A stretch of 45,164 nt of DNA from Clostridiales bacterium (GTDB lineage Bacteria; Bacillota; Clostridia; Oscillospirales; Oscillospiraceae), in the NCBI GenBank assembly GCA_014799475.1, contig JAAVHX010000002.1, positions 1 to 45,164 of the forward strand, in the 5' to 3' direction. The notes beneath the pieces were generated by a model. It was given only the letters and a program-made list of their open reading frames with translations, was not told the DNA's origin and did not search any database. Positions 7,214-15,811 of the stretch are shown here, piece by piece. A program made the translations under genes and the position numbers. Position 1 is the first letter of the stretch. Each line of letters begins with the position of its first letter.

Positions 7214-7242
7214 TTGAAATTTTGCCGGAAAGATGGTAACAT
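7214..7242 (+). promoter_or_regulatory. promoter of P-loop protein gene
   Basis: TTGAAA (7214-7219), 17-bp spacer, TAACAT (7237-7242). Confidence 0.65.
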
Positions 7243-7292
7243 AGGGATATTACAGGGGACTCCCCCTAAAACCAAGTAAGGAGTGATCCAAA

Positions 7293-7703
7293 ATGGTCAA
7301 GGTTATTATGGGCCTGAAGGGCACCGGCAAGACCAAGCAGATGATCGACCTCATCAACACAGCGGTGGATACGGAGCATGGCAACGTGGTGGCCATCGCC
7401 CACAATTCCAAGCTGAACTATAAAATCAACTATAAGATCCGTCTGGTCGATACGTCCGACTACAGCATCCCTAACTACGACACCCTGCGGGGCTTCCTGT
7501 ACGGCCTGTACGCCAGCAATTATGATATTACCCATGTGTTCATCGAGAGCCTGAACAAGCTGGTGCCCACCGTGGGCAATGAGGATGTGGAGCCCTTCCT
7601 GGCCTGGCTGGACGACTTCTCCCAGAAGAGCGGCATCAAGTACACCATCTCCATCAGCGAGGACGCGGACAAGGCCAGCGACGGCGTAAAGAAGTACTTC
7701 TAA
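7293..7703 (+). CDS. small P-loop protein of unknown function, 136 aa
   Basis: A Walker A motif starts almost at the N-terminus (MGLKGTGKTK, residues 6-15), followed by a region like the first half of an ATPase domain (HVFIESLNKLVP, about 88-99, may be the Walker B strand). It is much shorter than normal P-loop ATPases, with no obvious arginine finger or partner domain. It is cytoplasmic. It has its own promoter, the ribosome site AAGGAGTGAT (7278-7287) and a terminator, so it is a real monocistronic gene. Similar short P-loop proteins may be annotated loosely as PilT-like; nothing here supports a motility role. Confidence 0.75.
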   Translation: MVKVIMGLKGTGKTKQMIDLINTAVDTEHGNVVAIAHNSKLNYKINYKIRLVDTSDYSIPNYDTLRGFLYGLYASNYDITHVFIESLNKLVPTVGNEDVEPFLAWLDDFSQKSGIKYTISISEDADKASDGVKKYF

Positions 7704-7722
7704 AATTGCAGACATATTGAAA

Positions 7723-7751
7723 CCGGGCGGGCTGCGGCCCGTCCGGCTTTT
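7723..7751 (+). terminator. terminator after P-loop protein gene
   Basis: GC-rich stem CCGGGCGGG/CCCGTCCGG (one G-T pair) with loop CTGCGG, then CTTTTAT. Confidence 0.75.
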
Positions 7752-7770
7752 ATTTGAGGAGGAGATCATA

Positions 7771-8280
7771 ATGGACGCTGCTCAGACCATCCGCTCACGG
7801 CGGAGCATCCGCAAATTCAAGCCCGGCGTATCCATCCCCAGAGCTGACGTGGAAAACATGCTGGAGGCGGCCATGATGGCGCCCAGCGCCTGCAACACCC
7901 GGCCCTGGGAATTCTTCGTGGTGGAGAACCCCGAGACAAAGGCGGCGCTCCACGCCGTTCACCCCTATGCCTCCATGCTGGAGACGGCTTCCTTGGCCAT
8001 TGTAGTTTGCGCCCAGCCGGAGGCCCAGGAGGGCCGGTGTTCGGGCTTCTGGCCGCTGGACTGCGGCGCGGCGGTGGAAAACCTGCTGCTCCAGGCGGCG
8101 GCGCTGGGCTACGGCGCCTGCTGGTGCGGCTGCTGGCCCCTGGAGGACCGGGCGGCGGCCGTCCGGGACGTGCTGGGGGCGAAGTCCGTCCCCGTGGCCC
8201 TCATCGCCCTGGGCGAACCCGACGAGGATCCCCCGGCCCGGGGCTTTTACCAGGCTGATAAAGTAACTTGGCTCCATTGA
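7771..8280 (+). CDS. nitroreductase-family FMN oxidoreductase
   Basis: 169 aa with the family signature RSRRSIRKF (residues 8-16; Arg contacts to FMN phosphate), AAMMAPSACNTRPWEFFVV (about 32-50) and the C-terminal GLGYG-like LGYGACWCGCWP (about 113-124), a Cys-rich variant. Such proteins reduce nitro compounds, quinones or flavins with NAD(P)H. The substrate cannot be told. AGGAGGAG lies just before ATG 7771. The debranching-enzyme gene begins 26 bp after its stop, so both may be co-transcribed, though no functional link is evident. Confidence 0.9.
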   Translation: MDAAQTIRSRRSIRKFKPGVSIPRADVENMLEAAMMAPSACNTRPWEFFVVENPETKAALHAVHPYASMLETASLAIVVCAQPEAQEGRCSGFWPLDCGAAVENLLLQAAALGYGACWCGCWPLEDRAAAVRDVLGAKSVPVALIALGEPDEDPPARGFYQADKVTWLH

Positions 8281-8306
8281 GCCGGATCAGGAAGGAAGAT
8301 CGTATT

Positions 8307-10412
8307 ATGAACGGCAAACGCACCCCAACTCCCCAGCCGGAGCCAGGCGTGGTTCTGCCCCGGGCCATCCATCTGGTGCCCATCGACAACATCAACGGTT
8401 TCGACGTCCGCCCCGGCCTGTATGAGACCAACGGAGCCACCGCCATCCCGGGCGGCGTCAACTTTACCGTCTATTCCCACGGAGCCACCGGCATTGAGCT
8501 GCTGCTGTTCCGCCGGGGGGAGTCAGAGCCCTATGCGGTGCTTCCCTTCCCGGAGCACTACCGCATCGGCAACGTGTACTCCATGATCGTGTTCAAGCTC
8601 AACATCGAGGAGTTTGAGTACGCCTACCGGGTGGACGGCCCCTATGAGCCGGACAAGGGCCTGATCTTTGACAAGACCCGGTATCTGCTGGACCCCTACG
8701 CCAAGGCGGTCACCGGCCAGAGCGGCTGGGGCAAAACGCCTCCCCACGGCCAGCACTACCGGGCCCGGGTGGTGAAGGACGACTTCGATTGGGGCAAGAT
8801 GCCTCAGCCCCTGATCCCCGCGGAGGACCTTATCATCTATGAGCTTCACGTCCGGGGGTTCACCAAGGACGGCTCCTCCGGGGTAAAATACCCCGGCACC
8901 TTCGCGGGGCTGATGGAAAAGCTGGACTACCTCCAGGAGCTGGGGGTGAACGCCATTGAGCTGATGCCCATCTTCGAGTTCGACGAGATGCTGGATTACC
9001 GGGAGGTAAACGGGGAGAAGCTGTACAACTACTGGGGCTACAGCACGGTGAGCTTCTTTTCCCCCAACACCAGCTACAGCGCCAGCACCGAGTACAACCG
9101 GGAGGGCAACGAACTGAAGCGGCTCATCCGCGGCTGCAAGGAGCGAGGCATCGAGGTATATCTGGACGTGGTGTTCAACCACACCGCCGAGGGCAACGAG
9201 ATGGGCCCCTTCTTCTCCTTCAAGGGCTTTGACAACAACATCTATTATCTGCTCACCCCGGAGGGGTACTACTACAATTTCTCCGGCTGCGGCAACACGC
9301 TGAACTGCAACCACCCCATCGTCCACCAGATGATCCTGGACTGCCTGCGCTACTGGGTGACCACCTACCGGGTGGACGGCTTCCGGTTCGACCTGGCCTC
9401 CATCCTGGGCCGGGACGAGAAGGGCGCGCCCATGGTGTCCCCGCCCCTGCTCCAGGCCATGGCCTTCGACCCCATCCTGGGCGACGTGAAACTCATCGCC
9501 GAGGCGTGGGACGCGGGCGGGCTGTACCAGGTGGGCACTTTCCCCGCCTGGAACCGCTGGGCGGAGTGGAACGGCCGCTACCGGGACGATATGCGCCGCT
9601 ACCTCAAGGGGGACGAGGGCATGGCCCACGCCGCCGCCCTGCGCCTGTCCGGCTCCAAGGACATCTATGACACCGCCGCGCGGCAGAATGCCTCGGTGAA
9701 TTTCCTCACCTGCCACGACGGGTTCACCCTCCACGACCTGTACACCTATAACCACAAGCACAACGAGCACAACGGCTGGAACAACACCGACGGCGCTAAC
9801 GACAACAACAGCTGGAACTGCGGCGTGGAGGGGGAGACGGACGCCTTTGAGGTCAATGCCCTGCGCCAGCGGATGGTGCGCAACGCCTTCGCGCTGCTGA
9901 TGTGCAGCCGGGGCATCCCCATGTTCCTGGCGGGCGATGAGTTCGGCAACACCCAGTTCGGCAATAACAACGCCTACTGCCAGGACAACATCACCTCCTG
10001 GCTGGACTGGTCGCTGCTGGAGAAGAATCAGGGCCTGTTCCGGTTCTTCCAATATATGATCCGCTTCCGCAAGGAACACCGGGTCCTCCGCCGGGATATG
10101 AGCGGCGGAGCCTGCGGCTTCCCCGATGTCAGCTTCCACGGCGTGGCCCCCTGGAAGGATCAGTTTGACCGCCATGACCGCTATGTGGGCGTCATGTTCG
10201 CCGGCGCGGAGCGCAACGTGGGCCCCCAGATCGTGTATGTGGCATCCAACGCCTACTGGGGCGAACTGAACGCTGCCCTGCCCCAGCTGCCAGCGTCCAT
10301 GCACTGGGAGTGCGTGGTCAATACCTGGGATGAGGGACAGCATTCCTGGATGGTGGACAACAACTGCTTCACCATCGGCCCGCGCAGCGTGATGGTATTT
10401 GTTGCAAAGTAA
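8307..10412 (+). CDS. glgX: glycogen debranching enzyme, isoamylase/GlgX type (GH13)
   Basis: Cleaves alpha-1,6 branches of glycogen. The 701-aa protein has an N-terminal CBM48-like domain (about 40-130; GVNFTVYSHGATGIELLLF) and a GH13 barrel with the conserved blocks DVVFNHT (about 289), GFRFDLAS with nucleophile Asp362, AEAWD with acid/base Glu399 and FLTCHDGFTLHDL (about 464). The insert NEHNGWNNTDGANDNNSWNCG (with Asn/Asp repeats) is typical of GlgX/TreX. The translation start is ATG 8307 with GAAGGAAGA (about 8291-8299); the ORF extends upstream to 8268 without a ribosome site. A strong terminator follows. Confidence 0.94.
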   Translation: MNGKRTPTPQPEPGVVLPRAIHLVPIDNINGFDVRPGLYETNGATAIPGGVNFTVYSHGATGIELLLFRRGESEPYAVLPFPEHYRIGNVYSMIVFKLNIEEFEYAYRVDGPYEPDKGLIFDKTRYLLDPYAKAVTGQSGWGKTPPHGQHYRARVVKDDFDWGKMPQPLIPAEDLIIYELHVRGFTKDGSSGVKYPGTFAGLMEKLDYLQELGVNAIELMPIFEFDEMLDYREVNGEKLYNYWGYSTVSFFSPNTSYSASTEYNREGNELKRLIRGCKERGIEVYLDVVFNHTAEGNEMGPFFSFKGFDNNIYYLLTPEGYYYNFSGCGNTLNCNHPIVHQMILDCLRYWVTTYRVDGFRFDLASILGRDEKGAPMVSPPLLQAMAFDPILGDVKLIAEAWDAGGLYQVGTFPAWNRWAEWNGRYRDDMRRYLKGDEGMAHAAALRLSGSKDIYDTAARQNASVNFLTCHDGFTLHDLYTYNHKHNEHNGWNNTDGANDNNSWNCGVEGETDAFEVNALRQRMVRNAFALLMCSRGIPMFLAGDEFGNTQFGNNNAYCQDNITSWLDWSLLEKNQGLFRFFQYMIRFRKEHRVLRRDMSGGACGFPDVSFHGVAPWKDQFDRHDRYVGVMFAGAERNVGPQIVYVASNAYWGELNAALPQLPASMHWECVVNTWDEGQHSWMVDNNCFTIGPRSVMVFVAK

Positions 10413-10415
10413 ATG

Positions 10416-10451
10416 AAAACTCCCCACCGGTTCATCCGGTGGGGAGTTTTT
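10416..10451. terminator. bidirectional terminator between glgX and fhs
   Basis: Stem AAACTCCCCACCGG / CCGGTGGGGAGTTT with loop TTCAT, flanked by A-run and T-run on opposite sides, so it serves both convergent genes. Confidence 0.9.
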
Positions 10452-10455
10452 GCGT

Positions 10456-12120
10456 TTAGAACAGGCCGCTGATGACCCCGTTCTCGTCCACGTCGATCTT
10501 CTCCGCGGTGGGCGCCTTCGGTAACCCCGGCATGGTCATGATGTCGCCGGTCTGCACCACCACGAAGCCGGCCCCGGCGGACACCTTCACCTTGGACACG
10601 GTGACGGTGAAGCCCTCCGGGCGGCCCAGCTTGGTCTGGTCATCGGACAGGGAGTACTGGGTCTTGGCCATGCACACGGGCAGGCCGCCGAACCCCATCT
10701 CCTCCAGCCTGTCCAGCTCCTTGGAGGCAGCGGCGGAATAGCTGACCCCCGCGCCGCCGTAGACCCGCTTGACGATGGCCTCGATCTTGTCCCGCAGGGG
10801 CAGGTCCAGCTCGTAGGCAAAGCGGAACTCGTGGGGCTGATCGCACAGCCGCAGCACCTCCTGGGCCAGCTCGATGCCGCCCTCGCCGCCGCGGCCCCAT
10901 ACCTCGGATAGGGCTACGTTCACGCCCAGCTCCCGGCATTTGTCCCGGATGAGGGCCAGTTCCCCGTCGGTGTCGTTGACAAAGCGGTTGATGGCCACCA
11001 CGCAGGGCAGGCCGTACACCTGGGTGATGTTCTCCACGTGCTTGAGCAGGTTGGGCAGGCCGCGCTCCAGGGCCTCCAGGTTTTCCGCGCCCAAGTCGGC
11101 CTTGGCCACGCCGCCGTTATACTTCAGCGCCTTGACTGTGGCCACGATGACCACCGCGCTGGGATCCAGTCCCGCCGCTCGGCACTTGATGTCCAGGAAC
11201 TTTTCCGCGCCTAAATCCGCGCCGAAGCCCGCCTCTGTGACCACATAATCCGCCAGTTTGAGGGCGGTGTCGGTGGCGGACACGGAGTTGCAGCCGTGGG
11301 CAATGTTGGCGAAGGGCCCGCCGTGGACCAGGGCGGGGGTGTTCTCCAGGGTCTGCACCAGGTTGGGCTTGATGGCGTCCTTGAGCAGCGCGGCCATGGC
11401 CCCCTGGGCCTTCAGGTCGGCGGCGGTGACGGGCTTGTCGTCGTAAGTGTAGCCCACGATGATCCGGGCCAGGCGCTCCTTCAAATCCTTCAGATCGTCG
11501 GCCAGGCACAGCACCGCCATGATCTCGGATGCCACGGTGATGTCGAAGCCGTCCTCCCGGGGTACGCCCTGCATCCGGCCGCCCAGGCCGTCCACGATGC
11601 TGCGCAGCTGCCGATCGTTCATGTCCACGCACCGCCGCCAGGTGATTTTCTTTACGTCGATGCCCAGGGCGTTGCCCTGCTGAATGTGGTTGTCCAGCAT
11701 GGCCGCCAGCAGGTTGTTGGCCGCGCCGATGGCGTGGAAGTCGCCGGTGAAGTGAAGGTTGATGTCCTCCATGGGCACCACCTGGGCGTACCCGCCGCCC
11801 GCCGCGCCGCCCTTGACCCCGAACACCGGGCCCAGGGAGGGCTCCCGCAGGCAGAGGAGCACGTTTTTGTCCAGCTTGCTCAGCGCGTCGGCCAGCCCCA
11901 CGCTGGTGGTGGTCTTGCCCTCCCCGGCGGGGGTGGGGTTGATGGCGGTGACCAGGATCAGCTTGCCCTTCCGGGGCTTGGCGCGGAGCGGGCCGATGTC
12001 GATTTTGGCCTTCACCCTGCCATAGTGCTCCAGCAGGGCCTCGTCAATGCCGGCCTTTGCCGCCACTTGGCTGATGGGGAGCATTTGGGCGCTCTGGGCG
12101 ATCTCAATGTCGGTTTTCAC
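10456..12120 (-). CDS. fhs: formate-tetrahydrofolate ligase
   Basis: Makes 10-formyl-THF from formate, THF and ATP, supplying one-carbon units and, in acetogens, the methyl branch of the Wood-Ljungdahl pathway. The 554 aa match the usual length of about 556. The P-loop [12 protein letters not shown] (residues 61-72) and [20 protein letters not shown] (about 94-113) are conserved, as is the C-terminal [13 protein letters not shown]. The start is a GTG at 12118-12120 with AGGAGG seven bases upstream. The frame happens to stay open to 12252 but has no ribosome site there. No other folate-pathway gene is adjacent. Confidence 0.97.
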   Translation of the reverse strand: MKTDIEIAQSAQMLPISQVAAKAGIDEALLEHYGRVKAKIDIGPLRAKPRKGKLILVTAINPTPAGEGKTTTSVGLADALSKLDKNVLLCLREPSLGPVFGVKGGAAGGGYAQVVPMEDINLHFTGDFHAIGAANNLLAAMLDNHIQQGNALGIDVKKITWRRCVDMNDRQLRSIVDGLGGRMQGVPREDGFDITVASEIMAVLCLADDLKDLKERLARIIVGYTYDDKPVTAADLKAQGAMAALLKDAIKPNLVQTLENTPALVHGGPFANIAHGCNSVSATDTALKLADYVVTEAGFGADLGAEKFLDIKCRAAGLDPSAVVIVATVKALKYNGGVAKADLGAENLEALERGLPNLLKHVENITQVYGLPCVVAINRFVNDTDGELALIRDKCRELGVNVALSEVWGRGGEGGIELAQEVLRLCDQPHEFRFAYELDLPLRDKIEAIVKRVYGGAGVSYSAAASKELDRLEEMGFGGLPVCMAKTQYSLSDDQTKLGRPEGFTVTVSKVKVSAGAGFVVVQTGDIMTMPGLPKAPTAEKIDVDENGVISGLF

Positions 12121-12179
12121 GGCGATTCCTCCTAAATCTTGGTTTCCATAACAGCGGTCATAACTCCTGATACGGAGAG

Positions 12180-12210
12180 TTATCCACAACTTCAACAGAG
12201 TTTTCAACAG
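12180..12210. promoter_or_regulatory. DnaA-box-like site with TTCAACAG direct repeats upstream of fhs
   Basis: TTATCCACA (12180-12188) is a perfect DnaA box. It is followed by TTCAACAG at 12191-12198 and again at 12203-12210 (12-bp spacing). On the minus strand this lies about 60-90 bp upstream of the fhs start. A small hairpin (ATAACTC/GAGTTAT) overlaps the box. Binding is inference. Confidence 0.45.
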
Positions 12211-12323
12211 CTTGTATGGGCTGTATTTCAACGGGTCAACGTAAACTTCCATATTTATACAAGACCCAAAACCCTAGTTTTTCATAAACTAAAGCGCCAA
12301 TTTAGTTGACATAACAAAAAATA

Positions 12324-13334
12324 TTACCCTTTGGATATGTCGAGACTTGCCTTAGCGTTTAATTCCCACCTGGCGGTGTGTCCCGCCAGGTACTCATAAT
12401 ATCCCTGACTGCCGATCATGGCGGCGTTGTCGCCGCACAGGGCCAGCGGCGGCAGCCACAGCTTGGCCCCGGCTGCTTGGCAGGCCCGCTCCAGATCGGC
12501 CCGGATGCGGCTGTTGGCGGCCACGCCCCCCGCCACGGCGATCTTGTGATAGCCCGTCATGCGGTCGGCCTCCATCACCCGGGGGATGAGGGAGTCGGAC
12601 ACGGCGGCGGCAAAAGAGGCGGCCAGGTCGTGAAGGTCCAGCTCCTCGCCCTTCTGCTGGGCGTTGTGGATGGTGTTGAGCACCGCCGTTTTCAGCCCGG
12701 AGAAGGACATATCCAGCGGGTGGTCGGCCACGTGGGCGCGGGGGAACAGAAACGCCTTGTCATTGCCGCCCTGGGCCATTTTGTCCATGGGCCCGCCGCC
12801 GGGGTAGCCCAGCCCCAGCACCCGGGCGGTCTTGTCGAAGCACTCCCCCGCCGCGTCGTCCCGGGTGGAGCCCAGCACCTGGAAATGGGTGTAGTCCCGC
12901 ACGTCCACCAGGGCGGTGGTGCCGCCGGACACGCACAGGCACAGGAAGGGGGGCTCCAGGTCGGGGTGGGCGATGTAATTGGCGGCGATATGCCCCCGGA
13001 CGTGGTGGACGGGGATCAGCGGCACCCCCAGGCCGAAGGCGGCGGACTTGGCAAAGGACACCCCCACCAGCAACGCACCGATGAGCCCCGGGGCGTAGGT
13101 CACCGCCACGGCGTCGATGTCCGCCTTGGAGAGATTGGCCTGCCGCAAAGCCTCGTCCGCCAGGCCGGAGATGGCTTCCACGTGCTTGCGGGAGGCGATC
13201 TCGGGCACCACGCCGCCGTAAATGGCGTGCATATCCGCCGAGGAGGCGATCACCGAGGACAGCACCGTGCGGCCGTCTTGCACCACGGCGGCGGCGGTCT
13301 CGTCGCAGGAGGATTCAAAGGCCAGGATATTCAT
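12324..13334 (-). CDS. tsaD: tRNA N6-adenosine threonylcarbamoyltransferase
   Basis: Transfers the threonylcarbamoyl group to A37 of ANN-decoding tRNAs, working with TsaB and TsaE. The 336-aa protein has the N-terminal ESSCDET (residues 7-13), the metal-binding HHVRGH (His111, His115) and CVSGGTTALVDV (about 133-144), all typical of TsaD. GGAGGGGG lies ten bases before ATG 13334. It ends a run of minus-strand genes with rimI, a common neighbour; tsaB and tsaE are not in the window. Confidence 0.96.
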   Translation of the reverse strand: MNILAFESSCDETAAAVVQDGRTVLSSVIASSADMHAIYGGVVPEIASRKHVEAISGLADEALRQANLSKADIDAVAVTYAPGLIGALLVGVSFAKSAAFGLGVPLIPVHHVRGHIAANYIAHPDLEPPFLCLCVSGGTTALVDVRDYTHFQVLGSTRDDAAGECFDKTARVLGLGYPGGGPMDKMAQGGNDKAFLFPRAHVADHPLDMSFSGLKTAVLNTIHNAQQKGEELDLHDLAASFAAAVSDSLIPRVMEADRMTGYHKIAVAGGVAANSRIRADLERACQAAGAKLWLPPLALCGDNAAMIGSQGYYEYLAGHTARWELNAKASLDISKG

Positions 13335-13353
13335 CTAAATCACGCCCCCTCCG

Positions 13354-13593
13354 CTATTTCTGATTGAGCGTCCGGGGGATCATGGCCACCACCACGCCCA
13401 GCCCCGTAGAGCCCAAAAACTTGAGAAAGGCCATGTGGCGCAGGCTGGCCCCGAAGAAGTCCCCGTCAACGGAATCCATCTCGACGCGCAGGGACGGCAC
13501 GCCAAAGCTCATCAGACACCACGTTCCCACGAACGCAAACAGGAACAGCAGTATGGTCAACCCCCTGTTTGCCCACTCGTTTTTCTTGTTCAT
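13354..13593 (-). CDS. small membrane protein, 79 aa, unknown
   Basis: Two hydrophobic segments: about 11-30 (LTILLFLFAFVGTWCLMSFG) and about 54-72 (FLKFLGSTGLGVVVAMIP), with a short polar loop between. The start ATG 13593 overlaps the stop of the GNAT gene as ATGA, and AGGAGG lies seven bases upstream inside that gene, so translation is coupled. An in-frame TTG at 13599 is less likely. No family recognised. Confidence 0.72.
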   Translation of the reverse strand: MNKKNEWANRGLTILLFLFAFVGTWCLMSFGVPSLRVEMDSVDGDFFGASLRHMAFLKFLGSTGLGVVVAMIPRTLNQK

Positions 13594-14222
13594 GTCCAAT
13601 CCTCCTCATCAAATTCCTCCACCCACTCCGGAGCCGGGTGGATCTCCTCGCCGGGGCGCAGGGGAAGCTGGATGTACCGCGCCATGTGGGCGGGGGAGAA
13701 GTACCCGGCGTATACCCCCCGGTGCATGGCCTCCACCTTGCGATCGTCGGTCTCCGGGCCCTGGTAAAGGCAGTTGAACTGCACGCCGAACAGAGCGCAC
13801 TTATAGTCCAGCACCCGGAAGCCGCTGCGCTCATAAAAGGCGATCCGCCGGCGGCGCAGGTCGTTCTCGGCGGGATCGTCCGAGCAGGGAGCCACGGGCT
13901 CAGGAGCCTCCGCCTCGCCAAAGAGCTGGCTGTAGCGCTCCATGAGCAGGGCCAGGATCTTCGTGCCCAGCCCGCCGTTGCGCAGCCCCCGGAGCACGCC
14001 AAAGTATTCCAGCAGGGCCCCAGACCTGTCCTCAGGGAGCCACGCCAGGGCGTAACCCACCGGCTCCCCGTTTTCCGTCACCAGCAAGGGTTCGTAACAA
14101 CCCATGTCCATCAGCCGGAGCATGGCCGCCAGCGGCTTCAGCTCCGATTTGGGGAAGTCTACGGTCATCTCGTTTTGATAGAGGGCGGTCAATTCCTCTT
14201 TATTCATCAACTGTAATTCCAT
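13590..14222 (-). CDS. GNAT-family N-acetyltransferase, 210 aa
   Basis: The central GNAT core is visible: EPVGYALAWLPEDRSGALLEYFGVL (about 53-77, beta4) and the acetyl-CoA loop RGLRNGGLGTKIL (about 79-91). FYERSGFR (about 128-135) is the usual late GNAT motif. The C-terminal third (YAGYFSPAHMARYIQLPL) is an extension of unknown role. The substrate is unknown. AAGGAGA precedes ATG 14222. It lies between rimI and the small membrane gene, whose start it overlaps. Confidence 0.82.
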   Translation of the reverse strand: MELQLMNKEELTALYQNEMTVDFPKSELKPLAAMLRLMDMGCYEPLLVTENGEPVGYALAWLPEDRSGALLEYFGVLRGLRNGGLGTKILALLMERYSQLFGEAEAPEPVAPCSDDPAENDLRRRRIAFYERSGFRVLDYKCALFGVQFNCLYQGPETDDRKVEAMHRGVYAGYFSPAHMARYIQLPLRPGEEIHPAPEWVEEFDEEDWT

Positions 14223-14267
14223 TGGGTATCTCCTTGGCTCTCCGCCCCCTCCGGGGGCGGAGAACGT

Positions 14268-14711
14268 CTAAAAAGTCAACGTCATCAGGATCGCGTCCTC
14301 TTTCGGCGCGTCATAGTAATTTTTCCGCCGCCCCACCGCCGCGAAGCCGTGCTTTTCGTACAGGGCGATGGCAGGGGCGTTGGAAGCGCGCACCTCCAGC
14401 ATGAGGACGGACAGGTGTTCCCGGCCAAAGCCGGTGAGCGCCCCCAGCAATGCGTCCGCCACCCCCCGGCGGCGGGCCTCCGGGGCCACGGCGATGTTGT
14501 CCAGATTGCCCTCGTCCAGTACCACGGACAGCACGGCGTAGCCCAAAATCGCCCCGTCCTCCCCCTCCGCCAGCAGGATTGTGGTGTGGGGGTTGTCCAG
14601 CGCGTCCCGGAACAGCTCCTCGCTCCAGGGGTCGGCGGGGAAGCAGCGCGTTTCCAGCGCGGCCACTTGGGGGAGATGGGCGGCGGTCATGGGCACGACG
14701 CGGTAAGTCAT
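14268..14711 (-). CDS. rimI: ribosomal protein S18 alanine N-acetyltransferase-like
   Basis: A 147-aa GNAT enzyme with the RimI pattern: CFPADPWSEELFRDAL (about 23-38), DEGNLDNIAVAPEARRRGVADALL (about 66-89) containing the acetyl-CoA pyrophosphate loop, and LEVRASNAPAIALYEKHGF (about 101-119). RimI acetylates the N-terminus of S18. The tsaD gene lies two genes downstream, which supports the RimI call over a generic GNAT. The ATG overlaps the stop of the methyltransferase gene by 4 bp. Confidence 0.88.
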   Translation of the reverse strand: MTYRVVPMTAAHLPQVAALETRCFPADPWSEELFRDALDNPHTTILLAEGEDGAILGYAVLSVVLDEGNLDNIAVAPEARRRGVADALLGALTGFGREHLSVLMLEVRASNAPAIALYEKHGFAAVGRRKNYYDAPKEDAILMTLTF

Positions 14712-15316
14712 CGGTTCCCCTCCCGCCGGAACAGGTACTGATGCCAGATGGGCATATCCGAGGGCAGCTCCCGCTGGTAGGCAAACAGCCCACCCGCTCC
14801 CTCTGTCAGTTCGCCCAGGGTGTGGGCGATGAAATTGCGGTCATATTCCTCACCGTCGATCTGCCGGAGGCTCCACTCGTCCAGCTTGCCGGTGCCCTCC
14901 CGGATGGATGCCAGCACCAGCCCGCCGGGCCGCACCACCTTCGCCATCCGGGCAAAGGCCAGGGGCAGGTCTTTCGTCTCGATGTGTACCAGTCCGGCGG
15001 ACAGCAGGACGCCGTCCACCATGCCGATGTGCGAGTAATCGTCCAGCATATCCGCCTGGAAGAAGGGGATACCCGGGTTGCGCTCCCGGGCGATATTCAG
15101 GCTCTCGCCGCTGAAATCCAGCCCCAGCGCGTCAAAGCCCTGGGCCCGGATGCGCCCGGTTTCGTATCCCGCGCCGCAGCACAAATCCAGCACCCGTCCG
15201 CCGGGGGCCAGAAGGGACAGAAATTCGTCCAGACAGGGCAGGTATGCCTTGTCGTCATAGCCGTTGGCGGCCCATTCCGCCGCGGTCTTGTCATAGTATT
15301 CCTGTACGCCGCGCAT
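14708..15316 (-). CDS. class I SAM-dependent methyltransferase
   Basis: 202 aa with motif I VLDLCCGAGYETG (about 41-53), an acidic motif II (LGLDFSGESLNIAR, about 63-76) and the motif-IV-like DGVLLSAGLVHI (about 100-111). The substrate is unknown; this Methyltransf_11/25 pattern is often assigned to small molecules. The stop overlaps the rimI start (ATGA), so the pair is translationally coupled. Confidence 0.85.
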   Translation of the reverse strand: MRGVQEYYDKTAAEWAANGYDDKAYLPCLDEFLSLLAPGGRVLDLCCGAGYETGRIRAQGFDALGLDFSGESLNIARERNPGIPFFQADMLDDYSHIGMVDGVLLSAGLVHIETKDLPLAFARMAKVVRPGGLVLASIREGTGKLDEWSLRQIDGEEYDRNFIAHTLGELTEGAGGLFAYQRELPSDMPIWHQYLFRREGNR

Positions 15317-15334
15317 TTTGGATTTACCTCCGTT

Positions 15335-15787
15335 TTACAATTGGTACTGCATAAAATTGTCGTTTCTCACAAAGCCGAAGCTGGTGTACAGCATCACGCC
15401 CATATCGGAGGCGGTGATCTGAACCGTCCCGCAGCCCTGCGCTCTGGCTTCCTCCACGACCCTGGAAAGCAATTGCTTTGCAATGCCTTTCCTTCGATAT
15501 GCCTGATCCGTAAACATACTGGACAGAAGGCCGATCTTACCGCTTGGGCATCCAAAATACGGCGGCTTTTCCACAATGGACATTCCGCTTGTCCCGATTA
15601 TCGTTCCGTTGTCGACCGCCAGCCATGAAATAAATGTACCGTCCGCCATGTGCCCTTGATAGTACTCTTTCAAAGCGGGTTTCAGGTCAAACTCCTCTTG
15701 CGCGCCTTCCTCCCGCAACTGGTCGATCCGCATTTGGATGAATTGATCCAGTTCGTTCTCGGTCAGCTTCTGGAATATGATCCCCAT
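15335..15787 (-). CDS. GNAT-family N-acetyltransferase, 150 aa
   Basis: The GNAT motifs are clear: FISWLAVDNGTIIGTSGMSI (about 52-71), the acetyl-CoA loop YRRKGIAKQLL (about 97-107) and YTSFGFV (about 133-139). The substrate is unknown. AGGAG lies before ATG 15787. It is 18 bp upstream of the methyltransferase gene and codes with slightly lower GC than its neighbours, so recent acquisition is possible but not shown. Confidence 0.87.
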   Translation of the reverse strand: MGIIFQKLTENELDQFIQMRIDQLREEGAQEEFDLKPALKEYYQGHMADGTFISWLAVDNGTIIGTSGMSIVEKPPYFGCPSGKIGLLSSMFTDQAYRRKGIAKQLLSRVVEEARAQGCGTVQITASDMGVMLYTSFGFVRNDNFMQYQL

Positions 15788-15811
15788 ATGCTTACTCCTA
15801 TCAGAAAGAAC

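Noticed and set aside
8523-10427. 634-aa ORF antisense to glgX
   Set aside because: No ribosome site, composition rich in His/Val/Ala as expected from the reverse of GC-rich codons, and the sense strand carries a complete GH13 enzyme.
12180-12210. Chromosomal origin
   Set aside because: Only one DnaA box and no dnaA/dnaN genes or AT-rich unwinding element.
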